5,470 bases of DNA from Methanomicrobiales archaeon (GCA_012523385.1 JAAYIO010000098.1:1-5470), one strand, 5' to 3'; positions 1 to 5,325 are shown, counted from the first letter of the stretch. Notes: generated from the letters alone by a model not told the origin. Translations and numbers: made by a program.

Positions 1-1
1 C

Positions 2-673
2 TCCATCATGATCACGACAAACACCCTCGTCGGCGGCAAGTGGTTTGTGGTGGGGGGATACGGCTACTGTGGACGGGGCCTCGCACGGATGGCACATGGT
101 CTTGGCGCCAAGGTGATCGTCACCGAAATAGACCCCCGCCGTGCTCTTGAAGCACATATGGACGGCTACCATGTGATGACGATGAACCAGGCAGCAGTCA
201 TCGGAGATATCTTTGTCACAACGACCGGCAACACCTCTATCATCACAGGCGAGCACTTCCCCCTGATGAGAGACGGTGCCATTCTTGCAAACGCTGGCCA
301 CTTTAATGTGGAGATTGAGATCCCGTGGCTGGAACAACATGCCCAAGGTATAGAGAAACGCGACAGCATCGACACCTACATGGTGAACGGAAAGCGCATC
401 AGTGTGCTTGCCGAAGGGCGACTCGTGAACCTTGCCAACACAAAGGCCATGGGTCACCCGGTGGAGGTAATGGACCTCTCCTTTGCCCTGCAGGCGCTTT
501 GCACGGAATATATGTTTAAAAACGGTGCCAGCCTCAAGGGCGGTGTCTATGAGGTGCCCTACGAGATTGATACAACCGTTGCAAACCTCAAACTGGCATC
601 CCTCGGGATTACCATCGATACACTCTCAGATGGACAGGATACCTACCTGCATTCCTGGAATGCAGGCACCTGA
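2..673 (+). CDS. ahcY: Adenosylhomocysteinase-family hydrolase (S-adenosyl- or S-inosyl-homocysteine hydrolase), C-terminal part
   Basis: NAD-dependent cytosolic enzyme that splits S-adenosylhomocysteine, or in some methanogens S-inosylhomocysteine, to regenerate homocysteine for the SAM cycle. The frame is open from the window edge, so the N-terminal substrate domain lies upstream; the ATG at 8 is internal, within the family's conserved ATN-hinge region (here TTNTLVGGK). Counting from that Met, the NAD-binding fold shows GGYGYCGRG (16-24), the ribose-binding acid in TEIDP (E40), TTTGN (71-75), NAGHFNVEI (95-103), LAEGRLVNLA (134-143) and GHPVEVMDLSF (149-159). The protein ends at YLHSWNAGT, without the K...Y cofactor-contact tail of bacterial and eukaryotic AHCY, which is typical of archaeal members. 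Methanocaldococcus MJ1388 of this family was shown to prefer S-inosylhomocysteine; that this copy does so is inference. No frame damage is seen. Family assignment is very secure, exact substrate is not. Confidence 0.95.
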   Translation, partial: SIMITTNTLVGGKWFVVGGYGYCGRGLARMAHGLGAKVIVTEIDPRRALEAHMDGYHVMTMNQAAVIGDIFVTTTGNTSIITGEHFPLMRDGAILANAGHFNVEIEIPWLEQHAQGIEKRDSIDTYMVNGKRISVLAEGRLVNLANTKAMGHPVEVMDLSFALQALCTEYMFKNGASLKGGVYEVPYEIDTTVANLKLASLGITIDTLSDGQDTYLHSWNAGT

Positions 674-678
674 TACTC

Positions 679-684
679 TTTTTT
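679..684 (+). terminator. Oligo-T terminator candidate after the AHCY-family gene
   Basis: Six consecutive T residues begin six bases after the stop codon, with no strong stem before them. Archaeal RNA polymerase commonly terminates at such U-tracts. The next gene converges from the other strand, so a stop here is expected. Confidence 0.4.
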
Positions 685-694
685 GCATCTCATT

Positions 695-714
695 AAGGCG
701 CTTTAAGGCGCTTT
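695..714. repeat. Two tandem copies of a 10-bp unit (aaggcgcttt)
   Basis: The unit aaggcgcttt occurs twice head-to-tail in the 53-bp gap between two convergent genes. Each unit is almost its own reverse complement around GCGC. It is probably a local slippage duplication with no coding effect. Confidence 0.7.
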
Positions 715-726
715 CAAAGAATGGGT

Positions 727-1617
727 TTAGAATTTCCCGTCAGTATAGGACTCACGAACCGCAAATAAAAATTCCTGAGCATACCCGGCATATGGCCCGA
801 AATGCTCTTGGGCAAACCGGCGGATACGCTCGTATTCTGCGGGAGTAAGAGAAACTGCGGGATTACCAATGCCATAGAGACGGTGCATGATCATCCGTAT
901 CCAGACATCCACCGGAAAGGACTCGTATTTCTGAAACCCGAAGAGGAGCACACAGTCTGCCACCTTGGGGCCGATACCGGGATAGGTCATGAGTGAACGG
1001 CGGGCCTCTTCAAAGGGCATTTCACGGATGCGGTTCGCCCATTCAGGATCTGCCGCAATTGCGGCAGTGGTTTTGTGGATATAGGGTGCCCGGTAGCCAA
1101 GGGTGCACCCACGTTTCTCTTCAAGGGTGAGAAGAGAGAGGGCCGTTGGTGTGGGAAAGGCATAGCCCACGGTTTTGTCTGGTGCCAAAATGGGTTCTCC
1201 CGCGGTTTGGCAGATGTTTTCTATCATCCGGGTGATAAACGGGATATTGGCATTCTGCGCACAGAGATACGATATGAGGCATTCCCACGGATCCTGCCGG
1301 ACAATACGCAGACCACCAGTGCGACAGACAGCATCAGAGATGTGCGAGTCACAGCAGAATCCGGATACCATGGCATCATAGTCACTGTCGAGGTGAAGAT
1401 ACGAGACAAGAAATGCCTCAGAACAGCCAGAAAAAAAGAGCCGGTTTTCTTTTTGCCGGATGGTGATGAACCTGCCGTCCGCTATCCCCTGCCAGGTGTT
1501 CTCTCCCTTTTTCCATCGAAAAAGCTGGCCGCAGGAGAGGGTGGCATCCAGATTCAGTGGGTATGCAGGCTCATACACCCCGACTGCATCCTGCGTCATA
1601 TCAATTCCGCGGGTCAT
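727..1617 (-). CDS. ogg: 8-oxoguanine DNA glycosylase/AP lyase, OGG1 type (HhH-GPD)
   Basis: Base-excision repair enzyme that removes 8-oxoguanine from DNA and nicks the abasic site. Of 296 residues, the N-terminal OGG domain contains LSCGQLFRW (27-35). The CAQNANI segment (119-125) matches the human CSSNNNI loop, and LGYRAPY (173-179) matches LGYRARY. The helix-hairpin-helix reads PGIGPKVADC (213-222), giving catalytic Lys218 and, 19 residues on, Asp237 in PVDVW; the spacing equals that of human K249/D268. AQEFLF (280-285) matches the helix carrying human Q315 and F319. Phe127 sits where human Arg154 reads the opposite cytosine, so base-pair specificity may be relaxed (inference). The ATG at 1617 has a purine-rich GAGAGAT just upstream and is preferred; Met7 (1599) is an alternative. 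The gene starts 71 bp after the response-regulator frame ends on the same strand, so cotranscription is possible. Confidence 0.93.
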   Translation of the reverse strand: MTRGIDMTQDAVGVYEPAYPLNLDATLSCGQLFRWKKGENTWQGIADGRFITIRQKENRLFFSGCSEAFLVSYLHLDSDYDAMVSGFCCDSHISDAVCRTGGLRIVRQDPWECLISYLCAQNANIPFITRMIENICQTAGEPILAPDKTVGYAFPTPTALSLLTLEEKRGCTLGYRAPYIHKTTAAIAADPEWANRIREMPFEEARRSLMTYPGIGPKVADCVLLFGFQKYESFPVDVWIRMIMHRLYGIGNPAVSLTPAEYERIRRFAQEHFGPYAGYAQEFLFAVRESYTDGKF

Positions 1618-1688
1618 GGTATCTCTCTATACCATTCCCTCTCGGTTATTCAAAATACCTAATGCTACCGGCATCCCGAGGGAATACA

Positions 1689-2315
1689 TCAGGCCCGGAA
1701 TATCGTATCATTGAGTTCGCGAAGATCTTTTCTGACCCGATTGAGTTCATCCACCTGCGCCTGCAGGATGATATCCACATCATCCAGGTCAACCTCACCT
1801 TTCCGTATGCTTGCCACAAGACCCTCCAGACTGGCTTTGACCTGCTCTACCGGATTTTCAAGTTTTGTGGTGACCGCAGAGAGATAGGCAACGCGGGCCT
1901 CCTCTGCAACAACGGCCCGGTGCTTGTAGAGAGATGTTTCAATGGTGGTATAGAGATCCCGCGGTCGGATAGGTTTTATCAGGTACCCGTAGGGACTCGT
2001 TTATATCGCCCGCGAGAGTGTCTCCTCATCCGAGTAGGCAGTGAGAAAGATCACGGGAATCTTCAGGCGTCGGGAGATCTTCTCTGCGGCTTCAACCCCA
2101 TCCATATCGCCGTTCAGGCGAATATCGATGAGCGCCAGATCGGGCTCGGTCTCCATGGCAAGTTCAACTGCCCGCTGCCCCGTTGTTGCCCGGCCGGCAA
2201 CCCCATATCCAAAATCAAGGAGAGAATCTTCGAGGGCCATGGCGATTATGACCTCGTCCTCGACAATGAGTATCTTTGCATCGGTCAGAGAACTCTGATA
2301 TCTCTCATATTTCAT
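1689..2315 (-). pseudogene. Single-domain response regulator with helical C-terminal extension, interrupted by an in-frame TAA
   Basis: Phospho-receiver protein of a two-component system. From the ATG at 2315 one sees the acidic pocket VEDE (18-21), phosphoacceptor Asp64 in ALIDIRL and Thr92 in FLTAYSD. Then TAA at 2001-2003 falls at codon 105. In the same frame the receiver resumes at once as TSPYGYLIKPI with the invariant Lys114. About 90 further codons follow, largely helical and charged (KLENPVEQVKASLEGL, LQAQVDELNRVRKDLREL), ending in TGA at 1689. No other stop or frameshift is present, so one substitution such as AAA to TAA would explain the damage. The truncated product lacks beta-5/alpha-5 and the essential Lys. 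A GTG at 2387 could extend the N-terminus but adds non-family sequence. No HTH or other DNA-binding output domain is seen. Whether the stop is real, a sequencing error or read through is undecided. Confidence 0.85.
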
Positions 2316-2337
2316 CACCAATCCTAAGGAGGCGGTA

Positions 2338-2346
2338 CTATTAATA
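2338..2346 (-). promoter_or_regulatory. Candidate box A for the response-regulator gene
   Basis: On the minus strand the sequence AGTATTAATAG is centred about 27 bp before the ATG at 2315. That would give a very short or absent leader. A better-matching TTTATATC lies further upstream at 2433-2440 and would give a leader of about 95 nt. Which one is used cannot be told from sequence. Confidence 0.35.
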
Positions 2347-2580
2347 CTTTGATCTCTCGCACCGCCAAAAAAGGTCAAAACACCCACATACGCAGAAAAA
2401 CATTGTGTTTTTTAACGATGACAGAGACATCAGATATAAATCAAAAGAATCGTCTCAACCAGTCGCGATAATCCGGACGGGACCCCGTTCAAAACAACAA
2501 AATGAAAAAGAACGCGATAATCCTGAATAGATCAGGGATCCATACAGTAACCCCGAATTAACAAATCACAAAAGAATTAC

Positions 2581-2619
2581 TGACCCCTCTGCCACCCCCC
2601 CGGACTGGCAGAAAAGTCA
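2581..2619. repeat. Interrupted inverted repeat (potential hairpin)
   Basis: TCTGCCA (2588-2594) pairs perfectly with TGGCAGA (2606-2612) around an 11-nt C-rich loop. Outside it, TGAC (2581-2584) pairs with GTCA (2616-2619) across a symmetric 3x3 internal loop. No T-run follows on either strand, so this does not look like a simple terminator. Confidence 0.5.
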
Positions 2620-2708
2620 ACACACAATATATACCGACATACCTATTAAACTTTTCTCCACCCCATGCAGCTTAGAACAAACATTATTTATAAGCATAAT
2701 AATTTTAA

Positions 2709-2718
2709 CTATATAAAT
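2709..2718 (+). promoter_or_regulatory. Candidate box A (ctatataaat), possibly for ywbE
   Basis: A strong TATA-like element on the plus strand inside an AT-rich island. Initiation about 25 bp downstream would give a ywbE leader of roughly 155 nt or a separate small transcript. Nearer, weaker candidates are caaataaag (2847-2855) and gataaaag (2864-2871). Confidence 0.35.
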
Positions 2719-2879
2719 CAATAGACCATAGCAGAATTCCCGGAGAATTTCCTCCCAAAGGATAGGCAGAATTATCCAAATACGGCCCGATAGAACGGAA
2801 TACCGACCACACCTCATTATGCCTGAACTCTTTTCCCCTGATACCGCAAATAAAGGAGTCACCGATAAAAGATACATAC

Positions 2880-2888
2880 GGGAGAGAT
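2880..2888 (+). promoter_or_regulatory. Ribosome binding site that fixes the ywbE start
   Basis: The purine-rich gggagagat lies 8 nt before the ATG at 2897 and resembles archaeal Shine-Dalgarno sites. The earlier in-frame ATG at 2819 has nothing similar, so the shorter 70-residue protein is chosen. Confidence 0.6.
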
Positions 2889-2896
2889 ACAGAAAA

Positions 2897-3109
2897 ATGG
2901 AAAATAAACGCGATGGCAGGCAGAGGCGAAATATCTCCCCGGGGGATGCAGTCAGAATTGTTTTGAAAAATGACCAGAGAACCGGAAAACTGACAGACGG
3001 CGTGGTAAAGGACATCCTCACAAACTCACCCTCCCACCCCCACGGCATCAAGGTGCGACTCAGTGACGGGCAGGTCGGCCGGGTGCAGGAGTTTGGGGCG
3101 GGCGAGTAA
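2897..3109 (+). CDS. ywbE: YwbE-family protein (DUF2196), function unknown
   Basis: Small soluble basic protein of 70 residues, near full family length. The signature is clear: ISPGDAVRIVLKNDQRTGKLT (13-33), the TNSPSHPHGIKVRL block (42-55) and DGQVGRVQEF (57-66). This closely resembles B. subtilis YwbE, as I recall it. The short beta-rich pattern with GDAV...DGQVGRV suggests a small barrel fold of KOW/SH3 type, which is inference; no catalytic residue is evident and no function is established to my knowledge. The ATG at 2897 follows a good ribosome binding site; an in-frame ATG at 2819 would add 26 residues outside the family signature. The gene is monocistronic here and converges on the DUF5654 gene. 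Downstream T-runs at about 3153-3157 and 3171-3175 may terminate it. Confidence 0.93.
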   Translation: MENKRDGRQRRNISPGDAVRIVLKNDQRTGKLTDGVVKDILTNSPSHPHGIKVRLSDGQVGRVQEFGAGE

Positions 3110-3175
3110 TCGATGGCGTCTGCCCATTTGTTTAGACATGCACACACCCCATTTTTGTCTCAAACCATCTTTTTA
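3110..3175 (+). terminator. T-rich termination zone after ywbE
   Basis: Two separate T5 runs (catttttgtc near 3153 and atctttttaat near 3171) follow the ywbE stop without a strong stem. This fits U-tract termination in archaea, though no single site stands out. Confidence 0.3.
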
Positions 3176-3245
3176 ATGATATGATTTTCAAGAATAAAAA
3201 TATCCATCCGGTTATGCCCCCATGCATTTAAAAACAACGGTCCAT

Positions 3246-3273
3246 AAAAAAAGATGATACCGGTTAAACCGGT
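3246..3273 (-). terminator. Stem plus T7 terminator of the DUF5654 gene
   Basis: ACCGGTT and AACCGGT form a perfect 7-bp inverted repeat around a single base (3259-3273), 15 bp after the DUF5654 stop. On the minus strand it is followed after six bases by seven T residues (3252-3246). This is a classical stem and T-tract oriented to stop transcription of that gene. The tiny centre means at least two stem pairs must open to make the loop. Confidence 0.7.
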
Positions 3274-3288
3274 CGTTCAGACTCTTTC

Positions 3289-3516
3289 TTACCCCTTGGC
3301 TTTTTCGGATAGTCTTCCAATCCAGATCGTCACAACCACTGCGATGATGGTCACAACGACTGCATATACCAGCATCGCGGGAAGGCTTTCTGCGTCCCCA
3401 AATACTGCTTTAAAAAGTGCCTGAATTGTTCCGTTCCATGCAAGAGCAGCAACCAAACCGAATGCAACGGTCAACAGTGCCGCAATCTTTTCAATGACTT
3501 CGCCTTTTAATGCCAT
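3289..3516 (-). CDS. DUF5654 family small two-helix membrane protein
   Basis: A 75-residue integral membrane protein of unknown function. Starting at the ATG at 3516 it reads MALKGEVIEKIAALLTV, with helix 1 at about 11-27 ending in LAWN. An amphipathic link follows (IQALFKAVFGDAESLP, 31-46), then helix 2 at about 47-67 (VYAVVVTIIAVVVTIWIG) and a basic tail RLSEKAKG. The GLVAALAWN...IQALFK pattern is what I recall for DUF5654, common in methanogens. The positive C-terminal tail suggests both ends are cytoplasmic (inference). There is no ribosome binding site, and a TATA box centred about 27 bp upstream puts the transcription start on the ATG, so the mRNA is probably leaderless; this decides against in-frame starts at 3537 or 3666, which would lie in or upstream of the promoter. 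Function and partners are unknown; no operon is apparent. Confidence 0.88.
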   Translation of the reverse strand: MALKGEVIEKIAALLTVAFGLVAALAWNGTIQALFKAVFGDAESLPAMLVYAVVVTIIAVVVTIWIGRLSEKAKG

Positions 3517-3537
3517 CGTGGGATGATGGAACGACAT

Positions 3538-3546
3538 GGTATATAA
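3538..3546 (-). promoter_or_regulatory. Box A (TTATATACC) of the leaderless DUF5654 gene
   Basis: On the minus strand TTATATACC closely matches the archaeal TATA consensus. Its centre is about 27 bp before the ATG at 3516, so initiation would fall at or next to the start codon. The absence of a Shine-Dalgarno sequence agrees. Confidence 0.7.
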
Positions 3547-3569
3547 CAATATGGTCATTTTCCATATTG
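3547..3569 (-). promoter_or_regulatory. Perfect dyad CAATATGG-N7-CCATATTG abutting box A (candidate operator)
   Basis: An 8-bp perfect inverted repeat with a 7-bp spacer lies directly upstream of the DUF5654 box A and covers the position of the BRE. A dimeric regulator binding here could block or assist TFB/TBP. The regulator is unknown. Confidence 0.5.
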
Positions 3570-3873
3570 AGTGAGGGAAAACACGTGAATCATCAATTCG
3601 GTAATTAGAACCTTTATTTGAAATGGATTTTTCATCTGAAGAGATCATCACCCTGCCCTGTGTCAAACCCCCATAAAGGGAATAAAACAGTCATCTCCGA
3701 CTGAATTAAAAAAAGGGTGCAAAAACCGAGAAGCCCTCATTTCCCTGAAAATTGTATCTCCTGAAACTGTTTGAAACTCGGGATGGGATACAAAAAGACA
3801 AAAAATAGGAGAGAATTTCTATAAACCCCATTTTACCAAAAGTACTTTATTGAACCAGATCGATCACTAATTC
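3570..3873. other. Intergenic region between the DUF5654 promoter and the transposase remnant
   Basis: About 300 bp without a believable gene. It holds short A-runs (for example at 3708-3714 and in 3792-3807), a repeated gaaact hexamer near 3764 and 3774, and presumably the left end of the IS5-family remnant. I could not identify a terminal inverted repeat or target duplication, and the matching right end appears lost. Confidence 0.5.
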
Positions 3874-4564
3874 ATGAGCACATTCTTTAATTTTGCAATT
3901 AAGTCTGAATACGCACGTATTGCTGAGCTGGGCGATACATTAGGTGAAAAACAGAGAAAATAATCGACTGGGAACAATTTCGCCCAATTCCCGGAGATCT
4001 TTACTCAAATAAAACCGATAAAGGTGGCCGCCCGAATCTGGATGAAATTCTCATGATCAAAATGCTTATTCTGCAGCAATGGCATGACCTGTCTTATCCG
4101 AACGTGAGCGACAGGCAAATGATCGTATCTCCTTCAGGCAGTTTCCCGGATTACCTGAAAAAAATACCCGACCGATCTACGATCTGGCTTTTCCGTGAAA
4201 GAATGTCCGAATCCGGAACAGATACCCCGATCTGGAATGAACTCCAACGTCAGCTGGAGGCTAAGAGGCTTACGATCAAGCAAGGTATGATTCAGGATGC
4301 TTTATTCAATCAGATCCAGGCCATGCTTCTTCCGACACACCGCGGGGAGGTGAGACAAAGACGAGAAGAAGCAAAGACGGGACCTGGATAAAGAAAGGCG
4401 AGAAATCCTATTTTGGATACAAACTCCATGCAATTATGGACTGTGACTACGATCTGATACGAAATGAAATAAAATGTCTGCCTGAATTACGGGTTGGTAT
4501 TCTTTCTCGCGTAACCCCGGCATCCGGAATTGATTTATTCATCATTCCCTCATCATTTATTTAG
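3874..4564 (+). pseudogene. IS5-family transposase remnant, multiply frameshifted and truncated
   Basis: Reading across frames gives a recognisable DDE transposase. The start is MSTFFNFAIKSEYARIAELG from the ATG at 3874, stopped by TAA at 3961. A shift near 3957-3963 leads to IIDWEQFRPIPGDLYSNK and KGGRPNLDEILMIKMLILQQ. A one-base loss near 4100 leads to ERERQANDRISFRQF, and a one-base gain in the A7 run at 4158-4164 restores IPDRSTIWLFRERMSESG. A further shift near 4308 leads to SDPGHASSDTPRG and KKGEKSYFGYKLHAIMD. The MIQDA motif probably carries the first catalytic Asp. Similarity fades after about 4445; the frame stays open to TAG at 4562, with VTPAS (about 4513-4527) as a possible trace, but the rest of the catalytic core is missing. 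The 112-codon open frame at 4053-4391 is a by-product of these shifts, not a gene. Confidence 0.88.
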
Positions 4565-4580
4565 TTCAGATTCAACGAAG

Positions 4581-4590
4581 AAAAGGTGGT
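4581..4590 (+). promoter_or_regulatory. Ribosome binding site of the former DUF6508 gene
   Basis: The aaaaggtggt sequence ends 9 nt before the ATG at 4600 and contains GGTGG, close to the archaeal anti-SD complement. It supports 4600 as the ancestral start. Confidence 0.5.
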
Positions 4591-4599
4591 CTTCCATCT

Positions 4600-5042
4600 A
4601 TGGAACAAAATACACCCCCAACACTCAAACAAAAACTCCACAGCCTTGCGGCATTCCTGCCGATCTTTGAACAGCAGGACTTCATCTTTGGAACCTGAGT
4701 GAAGCAAAAGAAGGGGAGCCCCGCGTTTTTACGCTGCCATATTTCAGTCTCTCCAGCCATGCCGATGTTTTTTTTCAGTCGGCCTATGACCTCGGGTGGG
4801 TTCTGAGAGACTTCAACTGGCCACAGTGGAAATTTACATCAGAAGCGACAGGGTTGCGTGATGACCCCACTAAATTGGCCATTGCCACCCCGGATCAGCT
4901 ATTCCAGCTTATCACCACCGTGATCCGGCAGGACCGGTTCTGAGATGGAGAGCTTGAGAATGCGTTTGAATCCGGTCTTTTGACGGAAATATGCCGAAGG
5001 GCTGCCCAGCTCGATGCCGAAATGGATGATGAGGAAGCATGA
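4600..5042 (+). pseudogene. DUF6508 family protein, broken by a frameshift and a nonsense codon
   Basis: A family of unknown function. The first frame reads MEQNTPPTLKQKLHSLAAFL, then PIFEQQDFIFG and TGA at 4696. The frame starting at about 4689 continues as WNLSEAKEGEPRVFTLPYFS, SAYDLGWVLRDFNWPQW, LRDDPTKLAIATPDQL and LITTVIRQDRF, where a second stop (TGA, 4941-4943) intervenes, then DGELENAFESGLLTEICRRA and TGA at 5040. The blocks FxFGxW, FTLPYxS, DWPxW (here NWPQW) and RQDRF...AFESGLL are as I recall them for DUF6508. Without damage it would be about 149 residues, within the usual range. The shift fits loss of one copy of a duplicated GGAACCT heptamer. A Shine-Dalgarno-like site precedes the ATG. 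A tiny frame overlaps its end by ATGA. It sits directly behind the IS remnant, in a decayed accessory patch. Confidence 0.82.
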
Positions 5043-5325
5043 CAAGTGACGAATCCCCTTTTGTTCAGTAAGACCAGATATGGTTGGATGTGCTGATGAT
5101 ATGAGTCACGAGCACACCCGAGAATCACAATTAACGCGGGCCGCCCACAGGGGAATTGAAAGATGCCCCTGCCTTTGTGTAAGTGAACCTGCATTTTTCT
5201 GAATCTCATCTCATCCAACCCGTCCACCGCATTTATGCCACACTATTCACCTCATATTTCAATTATCGTTTAAAACTTATAATAAATTAAAAATGTATAT
5301 CTAGTGGCAAATCTTAAGTAATGTA
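5039..5325. other. Intergenic or degraded region after the DUF6508 pseudogene
   Basis: An ATG overlapping the DUF6508 stop (ATGA, 5039-5042) opens a 10-codon frame MTSDESPFVQ ending in TAA at 5069. Beyond it the same frame reads DQIWLDVLMI, then GPPTGELKDAPAFV, but crosses many stops, so any second cistron is lost or never existed. I recognise no family. From about 5230 the DNA becomes AT-rich and holds the promoter of the next gene. The 110-codon minus-strand frame at 4895-5227 is mostly antisense to the pseudogene and not supported. Confidence 0.4.
5293..5300 (+). promoter_or_regulatory. Candidate box A (atgtatat) of the pilin-like gene
   Basis: The centre is about 29 bp before the ATG at 5326, suggesting a leaderless or near-leaderless transcript; no Shine-Dalgarno site is present. 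An alternative, acttataataaa (5275-5286), would give a leader of about 20 nt. Confidence 0.4.

Larger units (their letters stand above)
2316..2896. other. Long gene-free AT-rich intergenic region between divergent genes
   Basis: Between the divergently transcribed response regulator and ywbE I find no credible coding sequence on either strand; small frames such as those at 2418 (17 codons) and 2502 (19 codons) match nothing I know. Contents: an archaeal TATA-like TTTATATC on the minus strand (2433-2440), an 11-bp direct repeat cgcgataatcc (2464-2474 and 2513-2523), a hairpin (2581-2619), a TATATATTG element on the minus strand around 2625-2633, and an AT-rich island (2681-2718) with TTTATAAG and TATATAAAT on the plus strand. 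Such a region may hold promoters for both flanking genes or an unannotated small RNA, but no RNA family is recognised. Confidence 0.55.

Noticed and set aside
1075..1662. 195-codon plus-strand open frame
   Set aside because: Antisense to the glycosylase gene, no recognisable motifs.
2001..2003. Stop codon recoded as pyrrolysine
   Set aside because: Pyrrolysine uses UAG; this codon is UAA.
1557..2327. 256-codon plus-strand open frame
   Set aside because: It lies antisense to the response regulator and the glycosylase start, which carry clear family motifs; its translation shows no domain.
2316..2387. N-terminal extension of the response regulator from GTG at 2387
   Set aside because: The added 24 residues are unlike receiver domains and no ribosome site precedes the GTG; ATG at 2315 suits the family better.
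2617..3147. 176-codon minus-strand open frame
   Set aside because: Mostly antisense to ywbE, with an unstructured Cys/Ser/Phe-rich composition and no start signals.
3952..3966. Programmed -1 frameshift in the transposase
   Set aside because: Only a short A4 run is present, and several other disruptive indels and a truncation follow, so simple decay is the better explanation.
4053..4391. Intact 112-residue protein
   Set aside because: It is a chance open path through the frameshifted transposase remnant and is read in the wrong phase in places.
4941..4943. TGA as selenocysteine in the DUF6508 frame
   Set aside because: The gene is already frameshifted upstream, no SECIS-like element was apparent, and I know of no selenoprotein in this family.
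4895..5227. 110-codon minus-strand open frame
   Set aside because: Antisense to the DUF6508 pseudogene; serine-rich shadow translation with no family resemblance.
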